Of a DNA stretch of 64,000 bases, positions 23,820-31,928 are shown one piece after another. Within the stretch, counting starts at the first letter, position 1, and each line of letters starts with the position of its first letter. Position numbers and translations under genes: made by a program. Under the pieces are notes generated by a model. The model was not told the DNA's origin and searched no databases. It worked only from the letters and a program-made list of their open reading frames with translations. The stretch is taken from contig NZ_CP066831.1 of the NCBI RefSeq assembly GCF_016598615.1, forward strand, positions 7,068,001 through 7,132,000. Reading direction: 5' to 3'. Source of the DNA: Streptomyces liliifuscus. Its GTDB lineage: Bacteria; Actinomycetota; Actinomycetes; Streptomycetales; Streptomycetaceae.

Positions 23820-26396
23820 TCAACCGGCGGCACCCACATCACACGCCTGCCCCCGCAGGGCCCGCGCCAGATCATCCCGAGCCTCCAGAACCAGCCGCCG
23901 AAGAGCAGGCGCAGCCGCCCCCCGCGCGGCAAGCCACGCATCGGCCGCCGACAACGTCTCCCGAGAATCCTGCAGCGAAGGGAACAGCCCCCTCACCACA
24001 TCCATCCCGATCTGGATCGACCGCTCACCCCACACCCGCTCGATCACCTCGAAGTACTTCGACGCGTACGCAGCGGTCAGCTCCCGGTGCGACGACTGGG
24101 CGAAGCCCGCGATCGTCGCCTCGACCAGCGCGTTGGACAGCGAGTCCGACTCGACGACGGCCGCCCACGCCTGCGCCTTGACCGCCGCGGACGGCCGCGC
24201 GGCCAGACACCGCACCTGATGCCGCTTGCCCGACGCCGTGTCGTCCCGCGCCAGCTCGGCCGCGATGACACCCTCGTCCGCGACCCCGTGCGCGGCGAGC
24301 GGCTCCAGGAACGCCCAGCGCAGCTCCTGGTCCACCTCGAGCCCGTCGATCTTCGCCGTGCCCTCCAACAGCCCCTGGAGCAACTGGAGATCGGCCTCGC
24401 CCGACGCGACGGCGGCGAAGAACCGCGCCCACGTCAGCTGGTGCTGGCTGCCGGGTTCGGTCAGCCGCAGTTCGCGCAGCGCACCTTCGGCGAGGAGCCG
24501 TCCGCCCTCCTCCCGCCACCCGGGCGCCGCGTAGAAGGTGAGCGCGGAGTTCGCCCACGCGTGCAGCATCTGGAGCACGCCGATGTCGGTCTCGCGGCCC
24601 GCGAAGCGCAGGACCAGGTCGATGAAGTCCCGGGCGGGCATGAGCGCGTCGCGGGTCAGGTTCCACAGGGCCGACCAGCACAGGGCGCGGGCCAGCGGGT
24701 CGGTGATGTCGCCCAGACCGTCCCGCAGGGCGGCCAACGAGCCCTCGTCGAACCGGATCTTGCAGTACGTCAGGTCGTCGTCGTTCACGAGCACCAGGTC
24801 GGGGGCCTCCGTGCCCACCAGCTCCCCGACGACCGTACGCGGACCCTCGACGTCGACCTCGGCGCGCGCGTACCGCTCCACCGCCCCGTCGGGCGACCGC
24901 CGGTACAGGCCCACCGCCACCCGGTGCGGCCGCAGTTCGGGATGCGACTCGGCGGCTTCCTGGAGGATCGCCAGCTCGGTGACGCGCCCCTCCGCGTTCA
25001 GAATCACCTGTGGGGTAAGGGAGTTGACCCCGGCCGTCTGCAGCCAGGACCGCGACCAGGTGGCCATGTCGCGCCCGCTGGTCTCCTCCAGGACCGACAG
25101 CAGATCACCGAGCCGCGTGTTCCCGTACGCGTTCCGCTTGAAGTAGCGGCGGGCGCCCTCCAGGAACGCGTCCCGGCCGACGTAGGCGACCAGCTGCTTG
25201 AGGACGGAAGCGCCCTTGGCGTACGTGATCCCGTCGAAGTTGAGCTTGGCGTCCTCCAGGTCACGGATGTCGGCCGTGATCGGGTGCGTGGAGGGCAGCT
25301 GGTCGGCGCGGTACGCCCAGGACTTGCGGTTGTTGGCGAAGGTGATCCAGCCGTTCGTGAAGCGGGTCGCCTCGACCATCGAGAACGTGCCCATGAAGTC
25401 CGCGAAGGACTCCTTCAGCCACAGGTCGTCCCACCACACCATGGTCACCAGGTCGCCGAACCACATGTGGGCCATCTCGTGCAGGATCACGTTCGCCCGG
25501 CGCTCGTACGACGCCTGTGTCACCCTGCCGCGGAAGATGAACTCCTCGCGGAAGGTGACGAGCCCCGGGTTCTCCATCGCGCCGAGGTTGTACTCCGGCA
25601 CGAACGCCTGGTCGTACTTCCCGAACGGGTACGGGTAGTCGAAGTGGTCGTGGAAGAAGTCCAGCCCCTGCTTGGTGACGAGGAAGACGTCGTCTGAGTC
25701 GAAGTGCCGGGCCAGGCCCTTGCGGCACATCGCGCCGAGCGGGATCTCCAGGCGCGTACCGTCCTCGAAGACGCGCTCGTAGGAGTCCGTCACATAGTGG
25801 TACGGGCCCGCGACGAACGCCGTGATGTACGTCGAGATGGGCTTGGTCTCGGCGAACTTCCAGACCCCGTCGGCGAGTTCACCGACGCCGTTGCTCCACA
25901 CGACCCAGCCCTCGGGGGCCCGCACCTCGAACCGGAAGGGCGCCTTGAGGTCCGGCTGCTCGAAGTTCGCGAAGACACGGCGGGAGTCGGCCGGCTCGTA
26001 CTGCGTGTAGAGGTAGACCTCGCCGTCCTCCGGGTCGACGAAGCGGTGCATGCCCTCGCCGGTGCGGCTGTAGGCGCACTGGGCGTCGACGACCAGCTCG
26101 TTGTCCTCGGCGAGGTCCTCCAGGAGGATGCGCGAGCCGTCGAAGACCGCGCCCGGGTCGAGGTCCCTGCCGTTCAGCGAGACGGCCGTGACGCTCGGGG
26201 CGATCAGGTCCGCGAAGGTCGTGGCACCCGGCTCGGCGCTGCGGAAGCGGATCGTCGTCACCGACCGGAAGGTGCGCGGCCCGGCGTCCGTGTCGCCCAC
26301 CGCGGAGCGCAGGTCCAGGGACACCTCGTACCCCTCGACGGACAGCAGTGCGGCCCGCTCGCGGGCCTCGTCGCGGGACAGATTCTCACCGGGCAC
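23820..26396 (-). CDS. pepN: Aminopeptidase N (M1 metallopeptidase)
   Basis: An 858-aa protein; GTG 26396 (VPGENLSRDEAR) has GGGAG 8 nt upstream, better than GTG 26405 where the site touches the start. M1 signatures: substrate-binding GAMENPG, zinc site HEMAHMWFGD with downstream Glu in WLKESFADFMG, and the N-terminal beta domain (SVEGYEVSLDLRSAVGD). The C-terminal ERAP1-like helical domain (from about residue 520) is full length. A cytosolic enzyme that trims N-terminal residues from peptides. This matches the well-known Streptomyces PepN, about 36 kb from clpP as expected for this region. Confidence 0.96.
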   Translation of the reverse strand: MPGENLSRDEARERAALLSVEGYEVSLDLRSAVGDTDAGPRTFRSVTTIRFRSAEPGATTFADLIAPSVTAVSLNGRDLDPGAVFDGSRILLEDLAEDNELVVDAQCAYSRTGEGMHRFVDPEDGEVYLYTQYEPADSRRVFANFEQPDLKAPFRFEVRAPEGWVVWSNGVGELADGVWKFAETKPISTYITAFVAGPYHYVTDSYERVFEDGTRLEIPLGAMCRKGLARHFDSDDVFLVTKQGLDFFHDHFDYPYPFGKYDQAFVPEYNLGAMENPGLVTFREEFIFRGRVTQASYERRANVILHEMAHMWFGDLVTMVWWDDLWLKESFADFMGTFSMVEATRFTNGWITFANNRKSWAYRADQLPSTHPITADIRDLEDAKLNFDGITYAKGASVLKQLVAYVGRDAFLEGARRYFKRNAYGNTRLGDLLSVLEETSGRDMATWSRSWLQTAGVNSLTPQVILNAEGRVTELAILQEAAESHPELRPHRVAVGLYRRSPDGAVERYARAEVDVEGPRTVVGELVGTEAPDLVLVNDDDLTYCKIRFDEGSLAALRDGLGDITDPLARALCWSALWNLTRDALMPARDFIDLVLRFAGRETDIGVLQMLHAWANSALTFYAAPGWREEGGRLLAEGALRELRLTEPGSQHQLTWARFFAAVASGEADLQLLQGLLEGTAKIDGLEVDQELRWAFLEPLAAHGVADEGVIAAELARDDTASGKRHQVRCLAARPSAAVKAQAWAAVVESDSLSNALVEATIAGFAQSSHRELTAAYASKYFEVIERVWGERSIQIGMDVVRGLFPSLQDSRETLSAADAWLAARGAAAPALRRLVLEARDDLARALRGQACDVGAAG

Positions 26397-26424
26397 GGGC
26401 GGCACTCCCTCGTGGCGTCATGGA

Positions 26425-26454
26425 TACGCGTCGGGTACGCGTCTGGGTACGCGT
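26425..26454. repeat. Three TACGCGT direct repeats in divergent promoter region
   Basis: TACGCGT at 26425-26431, 26436-26442 and 26448-26454 (periods 11 and 12 bp, one helical turn). Between pepN and the divergent nitroreductase-like gene; candidate regulator-binding array. Each unit also contains ACGCGT, a self-complementary hexamer. Confidence 0.45.
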
Positions 26455-26588
26455 GAACAGCACCGATCCTGCCATGTGCCCCTGACCCCGGACACCCGGG
26501 AATGGCACAGGTGACCGGTTGCGTTGGGGCTGAGGGACACGACCGAGAACCCCCGAGACCCGCACCGGGATCCGTACCGAGGAGAAGC

Positions 26589-27248
26589 ATGTCCGAGCAG
26601 ACCGCGCAGACCGCCGGCAAGACCCCCGTCGACTTCTGGTTCGACCCGCTCTGCCCCTGGGCGTGGATGACCTCACGGTGGGTCCTGGAGGTGGAGAAGG
26701 TCCGGGACATCAAGGTCCGCTGGCACCTGATGAGCCTCGCCGTACTGAACGAGGACAAGCTCGACGACCTGCCCGAGGAGTACCGCGAGTTCCTCGGCAC
26801 GAAGGCGTGGGGCCCGGTCCGCGTCGTCATCGCGGCCCAGGAGGAGCACGGCCCCGAGGTGCTCGGTGATCTCTACACCGCGCTCGGCACCCGCTTCCAC
26901 AACCAGGGCGAGGGCCCCGGCAAGGAGATCGTCGCCGCCGCCCTGAAGGACGTCGGCCTGCCCGAGTCCCTCCTGGACCACTGGGACGAGACCCCGTACG
27001 AGCCCCAGCTGCGCGCCTCCCACAAGGAGGGCATAGACAAGGTCGGCCAGGAGGTCGGCACCCCCGTCATCGCGGTCCCCGGCTCCGACGGCGAGCAGAT
27101 CGCCTTCTTCGGCCCGGTCGTCACCCCGGCCCCCAAGGGCGACGAGGCCGGCAAGCTGTGGGACGGCACGCTGATGGTCGCCTCGATACCGGGCTTCTAC
27201 GAGATCAAGCGCACGCGGACCAAGGGCCCGGACTTCAGCAACCTCTGA
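26589..27248 (+). CDS. DsbA-family mycothiol-dependent nitroreductase-like protein (Rv2466c type)
   Basis: A 219-aa protein, ATG 26589 with GAGGAGAAG upstream. Thioredoxin-like DsbA fold with N-terminal VDFWFDPLCPWAWMTSRW: the active site is C-P-W-A, the sequence seen in the mycobacterial Rv2466c nitroreductase. The helical insertion (about 60-140) and cis-Pro segment VGTPVIAVPG follow. The family reduces nitro compounds and mixed disulfides with mycothiol. No signal peptide, so cytoplasmic. Divergent from pepN. Confidence 0.88.
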   Translation: MSEQTAQTAGKTPVDFWFDPLCPWAWMTSRWVLEVEKVRDIKVRWHLMSLAVLNEDKLDDLPEEYREFLGTKAWGPVRVVIAAQEEHGPEVLGDLYTALGTRFHNQGEGPGKEIVAAALKDVGLPESLLDHWDETPYEPQLRASHKEGIDKVGQEVGTPVIAVPGSDGEQIAFFGPVVTPAPKGDEAGKLWDGTLMVASIPGFYEIKRTRTKGPDFSNL

Positions 27249-27272
27249 CCGGGGGAGCCGGCAGCGGCGGGC

Positions 27273-27500
27273 TCAGGTCGGGTCGGGCAGCCGGAGGGGC
27301 TCCTTGAAGGGCTTCTCCCTGAAGTAGTGCCGCAGGTTGCGGCACTGCTTCTCCCCGTCGGCGAGGAGCGCCTCGCACACCATGAATCCGTCCACGTTCT
27401 TCCTGCCCGTCTCCTTCTTCAGCCAGTCCGCTTCCGGGGGTTTCAGGAAGCGGTGCTCCTCTTGAAGGCTCTTGCAGGTGGCGCAGCTCTTCTTCGGCAC
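27273..27500 (-). CDS. Small cysteine-containing protein
   Basis: A 75-aa protein, GTG 27500 (MPKKSCATCKSL). It holds four cysteines: C-x2-C near the start, one in FMVCEALL and one in KQCRNLRHY, a layout that could bind zinc. High Lys/Arg content. Codon third positions are GC-rich in this frame. It ends 24 bp from the convergent nitroreductase-like gene and starts 10 bp after the stop of the response regulator gene on the same strand, so it may be the last gene of that operon. No known family recognised. Confidence 0.6.
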   Translation of the reverse strand: MPKKSCATCKSLQEEHRFLKPPEADWLKKETGRKNVDGFMVCEALLADGEKQCRNLRHYFREKPFKEPLRLPDPT

Positions 27501-27510
27501 CCCGTAACCA

Positions 27511-28170
27511 TCACCCGGAGCCTCCCGTACCGGAAGCCCTTCGCAGCAGTCCCCGCTCCATCGCCACCACCACCGCCCGCGTCCGGTCGTTCACGTCCAG
27601 CTTGGCGAACAGCCGCAGGAGGTGGGTCTTCACGGTGGCCTCGGCGATGACAAGACGGGCGCCGATCTCGGCGTTGGTGAGACCGTCCGCGACGGCGTTC
27701 AGGACGTCGGCCTCGCGAGCCGTCAGCGGCGGCTGGGCGGGTCGGCGCATACGGGCGACCAGCTTCTCGGCCACCCGCGGGGCGAGGACCGTCTCGCCCC
27801 GCGCCGCCGCGTGGATCGCGTCGACGAGCTGTTCGCGCGTGGTGTCCTTGAGCAGATAGCCGATGGCGCCGGCCTCCACCCCGCGCTCGATCTCGGCGTC
27901 GGTGTCGTACGTCGTGAGGATCAGGACCCGGGTGCGGGGGTGGGACGCCACGATCTCGGCCGTCGTTGCCACCCCGTCCAGCACCGGCATCCGCAGATCC
28001 ACCAGCGCCAGATCGGGTTCGTGCGCGGCGACGAGGTCGAGCGCCGCCCGGCCGTCGCCGGCCTCGCCGACGATCTCGATGCTCGGCTCGGAGGCCAGCA
28101 GGGCCACGACACCGGCCCGCATCACCGTGTGATCGTCGACCACGACGATCCGCAGCGTTTTGGGGGTCAT
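27511..28170 (-). CDS. NarL/LuxR-family response regulator
   Basis: A 219-aa protein from ATG 28170, whose ATGA overlaps the kinase stop by 4 nt. Receiver: DD at residues 11-12 (VVVDDHTVMRAG), phospho-Asp in LALVDLRMPVLDG, Thr in LILTTYDTD, Lys in YLLKDTTRE. LuxR HTH: LTAREADVLNAVADGLTNAEIGARLVIAEATVKTHLLRLFAKL. Cognate regulator of the kinase at 28167-29582. The MMPL exporter gene lies directly upstream in the same direction and may be a target. Confidence 0.93.
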   Translation of the reverse strand: MTPKTLRIVVVDDHTVMRAGVVALLASEPSIEIVGEAGDGRAALDLVAAHEPDLALVDLRMPVLDGVATTAEIVASHPRTRVLILTTYDTDAEIERGVEAGAIGYLLKDTTREQLVDAIHAAARGETVLAPRVAEKLVARMRRPAQPPLTAREADVLNAVADGLTNAEIGARLVIAEATVKTHLLRLFAKLDVNDRTRAVVVAMERGLLRRASGTGGSG

Positions 28171-29582
28171 GTCGTTGCCCCGCCTTCGGCGGGGCCCGCC
28201 ATGGAGGTCGCCGTGTCCGGCGGGACGTTTGTGGGTGCGGGTTCGTTGTGGCTGGTCGCGCAGTTCCCCGCGCCCCTAGGGGGCGGGGGTTCGGCCTGGC
28301 CTTCAGGGACGCTGGGAACCGCGCGACCAGCCCCCACACACCCGCGGTCGCCGACTGCCGCGTCCCCCGGAATCCCTGGCGCGGGGCCCGGCGGGGCCTC
28401 CGTCCCGTCCCCCGGAATCGTCGCCAGTACCCGCGTCCCGTCGCCCACCGAACTCGTCACCGTCAGCTCCCCGCCCAGCTCCGCCAGCCGCTTGCGCATC
28501 CCGTCGAGGCCGAACCCCGTCGACTCCCCGACCACGAACCCGGCCCCGTCGTCCGTGACCTCCAGCTCCACCCCGTACGGCTGTCGGGCCAGCACCACAC
28601 CGACCGTGGACGCCCGCGCGTGCTTGCGCACATTGGCCAGCGACTCCTGGGTGCAGCGCAGCAGCGCGATCCGGGTCGGCTGGTCGCACTCGATGTCCGC
28701 CAGGTCCGCGTCGACCGCGAGCCCGGTGTCCTCCGCGAACCGGTCCAGGATCCGCCGCAGCGTCTGCGCCACCGAACCCGCGGCCACCTGCCCCTGCTGC
28801 TGCGCCGAACCGACCAGCTCCCGCGCCTCCGCGAGGTTCTCGCGCGCCGTGGACTCGATCGAGCGCAACTGCTGTGCACTGCGCGCCGGTTCGCTGTCGA
28901 GCCCGGCGCGCGCCGCCTCCGCCAGCACGATGATCGAGGCGAAGCCCTGTGCGAGCGTGTCATGGATGTCGCGTGCCATCCGCTCCCTCTCGTCGGCCGC
29001 CCCCTGACGCTGGTGCGCCTCGGACAGCTCGGCCTGTGTCTGCTCCAACTCGACGATCAGCCGCGCCCGTTCATGGCTCTGGGCGACGACCGAGTGCACC
29101 CACAGACCGATCAGCACCCCGACGGCCACCACGATCACCACCGGCACCAGCGTCTCCCCGAAGAACTTCGCCGAGTTCCCCAGCCGCAGCCAACTCCCGG
29201 TCAGCGTCGACCCGGTGGCCAGCCCCAGGAACAGGAGCGAGGCCCGGGGCGTACGGCTGAACATCCAGAAGTGCGGCAGCGTCACCATGAACAGCGTCCC
29301 GAAGGAGCTGCGCAGATACGCGAACACCCCGAGCCCGGCCACCAGCACCAGCAGATAAGTGTGCGGGCGCAGCACGGGGTTGTCCGGGAGCCGGTCGACC
29401 ACCGCGTAGCACAGCATCAGGAAGCCCAGCAGCCCGAGCGCCCAGTACTTGCTCCCGCCGGGCCGGTCCATCGCGGCGAGCCCGACCGCCATCGCGGCGA
29501 ACAGCACCCAGCACACCGCGTTCCAGCGACGGATCGTGGCGGCCCAGAAGGGATCGGTGGCCTGTCCGGCGGAAGTGGTCAT
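28167..29582 (-). CDS. Sensor histidine kinase with repeat-derived C-terminal tail
   Basis: A 471-aa protein, ATG 29582 (MTTSAGQATDPFW). Four to six N-terminal TM helices (about 20-155: CWVLFAAMAVGLAAM, YWALGLLGFLMLCYAVV, HTYLLVLVAGLGVFAYL, VVIVVAVGVLIGLWV). A coiled coil (RARLIVELEQTQAELSEAHQRQ) leads into HisKA_3 (RERMARDIHDTLAQGFASIIVLAEAARAG) and HATPase_c (CTQESLANVRKHARAS, VTDDGAGFVVG, GFGLDGMRKRLAELGG). The catalytic domain ends near residue 408 (LATIPGDGTEAP); the last 60 or so residues are translated from an inverted pair of the dispersed intergenic element (28228-28348). The stop overlaps the response regulator start. Confidence 0.92.
   Translation of the reverse strand: MTTSAGQATDPFWAATIRRWNAVCWVLFAAMAVGLAAMDRPGGSKYWALGLLGFLMLCYAVVDRLPDNPVLRPHTYLLVLVAGLGVFAYLRSSFGTLFMVTLPHFWMFSRTPRASLLFLGLATGSTLTGSWLRLGNSAKFFGETLVPVVIVVAVGVLIGLWVHSVVAQSHERARLIVELEQTQAELSEAHQRQGAADERERMARDIHDTLAQGFASIIVLAEAARAGLDSEPARSAQQLRSIESTARENLAEARELVGSAQQQGQVAAGSVAQTLRRILDRFAEDTGLAVDADLADIECDQPTRIALLRCTQESLANVRKHARASTVGVVLARQPYGVELEVTDDGAGFVVGESTGFGLDGMRKRLAELGGELTVTSSVGDGTRVLATIPGDGTEAPPGPAPGIPGDAAVGDRGCVGAGRAVPSVPEGQAEPPPPRGAGNCATSHNEPAPTNVPPDTATSMAGPAEGGATT
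28228..28348. repeat. Inverted pair of dispersed elements inside a kinase gene
   Basis: A minus-orientation copy (GGCTGGTCGCGCAGTTCCCC followed by GCGCCCCT, about 28250-28277) faces a plus-orientation copy (TTCAGGGACGCTGGGAACCG then CGCGACCAGCC, about 28300-28333). Both flanks show the CACCC/GGGTG ends of the element. They make up the 3' end of the kinase coding sequence. Confidence 0.75.
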
Positions 29583-29587
29583 ACGGA

Positions 29588-31795
29588 TCAACGTACGTCC
29601 GCCGCCACCGCGGAGACCTCCCGGTTTTCCCGTACGGGCCGGCGCACCCCGCGCGAGGGCCACCAGCTCGCCTCTCCGAGCAGCAGCATCGCCGCCGGCA
29701 GGATCAGCACCCGGATGACGAAGGCGTCGAGCAGCACGGCCGCCGCGAGCACGAACCCGATCTGCTTCATCTCGATGATGTGGAGGAAGACGAAGCTCGT
29801 GAAGACGGTCGTCATCACCGCCGCCGCGCTGGTCACCACGCTCGCCGAGCTGCGGATCCCGTCGAGCACGGCCTGCCGCGTCGGTGTACCGCCCAGCACT
29901 GCCTCCCTGATCCGGCTCACCACGAACACCTGGTAGTCCATCGAGAGTCCGAAGAGGATCACGAACAGGAACAGGGGGACGCGTGATCCGATCGATCCGG
30001 TGGAGTCGAAGTTGAGCAGGCCCTCGGCCCAACTGCCCTGGAAGACCAGGACGAGCAGCCCCAGCGCGGCCGCCGCGGAGAGCAGGTTCAGTACGACACC
30101 GAGCAGGGCCAGCACCACCGAGCGGAACGCGTACAGGGTCATCGCGAAGGTCACCAGGAGCAACGCCCCGAGAACCAGGGGCAGTTTGCTGTTCTGGTGG
30201 GCCGGATAGTCGCTGTAGCGGGCGACATCGCCGCTCACGCCGTACTCGGCGCCCTCCATCCCGCCGACGGTCGCGGGCACGTACTCGTCCCGCAGGTGGT
30301 CCAGGGAGTCGTACGCCTCGTCGGAGTTGCCGAGGTACGGCACCTTCAGTTCGAGGACGCTGACGCGGCGGTCGTCCGAGGTGCGGATCCGCTCCGCGTC
30401 GGTGAACAGCGGGTCGCCATGGGCGAGTTCGGCGAGCTTCGACAGGGCGGCCGTCACCTCGCCGGAACGGCCGGCGTCGGCGCGTACGACGATGTCGTGG
30501 GTGACCCGGCGCTCGGGAAAGGCCTCGTTGAGCCGGTCGTACACCTGCATGGCCGGGATCTCGCGGGAGTGGGTGTCCCGGCTCATCTCGGTGATCCTCA
30601 GTCCGGCCAGCGGCGCGGCGAGGGCGAGCAGGGCGAGGACGGAGACGCACAGCGTGGCCACCGGATGCCGGTTCGCGGGCCGCAGCAGCGCGGCCCACAC
30701 CCGCCCGCCGCTCTCGCCGCGCGTCCGGCGGCGTACGGGCTTCCCGCGCTCCGCCCGCCGGCGTTCCCTGCGCTCGGCCCGCCTGCCGAGCTTGACCAGC
30801 AGCGCGGGCAGCACGGTCAGGGAGCTGAGCACCGCCACCAGGACGACCACGATGGTGCCGGTGGCCAGCGAGGAGAAGATCACGTCGGAGGCCAGGTACA
30901 GCGTCGCGGTGGAGACCACGACCGCGAGCCCGGAGACCACGACCGCCCGGCCCGAGGTCGCCGCGGCCAGCTCCACCAGCGCCTCTGAGCTCAACTTCCC
31001 CTGGCTGCGGGCCCGTTCCTCGCGTTCGCGCTTGAGGTAGAAGAGCGTGTAGTCGACCCCGACCGCGAGGCCGATCATCAGGATGAGGTTGGTGCCGATG
31101 CCGGTGTCCGGGGAAATGTGCGAGACCACCATCGACAGCCCGACGGCCGCCGCGATCGACGACAGCGCCAGCAGCAGCGGCACTCCGGCCATGGTCACCG
31201 AGCCGAACACGATCAGCAGGGTGATCAGCGTGACCGGGAGGGTGATCGCCTCGGAGAGCGCCAGGTCGTCGCCGCGCTGCTTGTCGACGCCCTTGCTGAT
31301 GGAGGGGCTTCCGGTCTCCTCCAGGAGCAGGCCGGGGTTCGCCTTCTGCACGGCGTCGGTCTGCTCGACCAGCGCGTCGACCTTGTCCTTCGCGTCGCGC
31401 TCCTCGCCCTTAAGGGCCGCCTCGACCAGCAGGATCCCGCCGTCCCCGGACAGCACCGGCTCGGCCACGCCCTCCACCTCGGGCAGCCGCTCGAACCGGG
31501 CGGAGAGCTCCTTCGCGGCTGCCTCGACGGCGGTCTTCGCGGCGGCCCCGTCCAGGGCGCCAGGCCGGGCGGAGATCAGCACCTGTTCGGTGGACCTGCG
31601 CTCCAACTGCCCCTCGGCGGCGATGGCTTCGGCCCGGCCTGCCTCGCCGACCCGGTAGTCGGCGGTCTTCGCGCTGTTGACGCCGACGGCGCTGCCGAGG
31701 CCCAGGCACAGCACGACGAACACGAGCCAGCCGATGATGGCCCGCCAGGGGTGCAGGGCACTCCAGCGAGCCGCGCGCACAGTGAATGAGTTCAT
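29588..31795 (-). CDS. MMPL/RND-family membrane transporter
   Basis: A 735-aa protein, ATG 31795 (MNSFTVRAARWSALHPW). One TM helix (AIIGWLVFVVLCLGLGSAVG), an extracellular porter loop (about 45-190), a five-helix bundle (TLITLLIVFGSVTMAGVPLLLALSS ... ), then the repeat with helix AALLRPANRHPVATLCVSVLALLALAAPL, loop and the second bundle (LPLVLGALLLVTFAMTLYAF onward). The GLAVGVDYTLFYLKREREE and FGLSMDYQVFVVSRIREAV strings hold the Asp-Tyr pair for proton coupling. Family members export lipids, polyketides or drugs. It ends 5 bp before the kinase start, so it probably shares an operon with the two-component genes. A perfect palindrome lies upstream. Confidence 0.92.
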   Translation of the reverse strand: MNSFTVRAARWSALHPWRAIIGWLVFVVLCLGLGSAVGVNSAKTADYRVGEAGRAEAIAAEGQLERRSTEQVLISARPGALDGAAAKTAVEAAAKELSARFERLPEVEGVAEPVLSGDGGILLVEAALKGEERDAKDKVDALVEQTDAVQKANPGLLLEETGSPSISKGVDKQRGDDLALSEAITLPVTLITLLIVFGSVTMAGVPLLLALSSIAAAVGLSMVVSHISPDTGIGTNLILMIGLAVGVDYTLFYLKREREERARSQGKLSSEALVELAAATSGRAVVVSGLAVVVSTATLYLASDVIFSSLATGTIVVVLVAVLSSLTVLPALLVKLGRRAERRERRRAERGKPVRRRTRGESGGRVWAALLRPANRHPVATLCVSVLALLALAAPLAGLRITEMSRDTHSREIPAMQVYDRLNEAFPERRVTHDIVVRADAGRSGEVTAALSKLAELAHGDPLFTDAERIRTSDDRRVSVLELKVPYLGNSDEAYDSLDHLRDEYVPATVGGMEGAEYGVSGDVARYSDYPAHQNSKLPLVLGALLLVTFAMTLYAFRSVVLALLGVVLNLLSAAAALGLLVLVFQGSWAEGLLNFDSTGSIGSRVPLFLFVILFGLSMDYQVFVVSRIREAVLGGTPTRQAVLDGIRSSASVVTSAAAVMTTVFTSFVFLHIIEMKQIGFVLAAAVLLDAFVIRVLILPAAMLLLGEASWWPSRGVRRPVRENREVSAVAADVR

Positions 31796-31851
31796 GCCCA
31801 AAAGCCTGGCTGAGCAGGGCGGTTGGGCGGCAGAGGTACTCGGTTGAACTT

Positions 31852-31875
31852 GCCGTCCACCGATCGGTGGACGGC
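31852..31875. promoter_or_regulatory. 24-bp perfect palindromic operator candidate
   Basis: Two 12-bp arms (GCCGTCCACCGA and its exact complement) with no spacer, 57 bp upstream of the MMPL start codon and between two genes on the same strand. The shape fits a TetR- or MarR-type dimer site. No such regulator gene is adjacent. Confidence 0.55.
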
Positions 31876-31928
31876 GATGCGGGGGAGAACCCCCGTGAGG
31901 GCTGCGCCCGTAGCGGGGCGCGGCCCGC

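Noticed and set aside
24087..25697. Plus-strand 536-codon frame opposite pepN
   Set aside because: Antisense shadow; pepN motifs are intact on the other strand.
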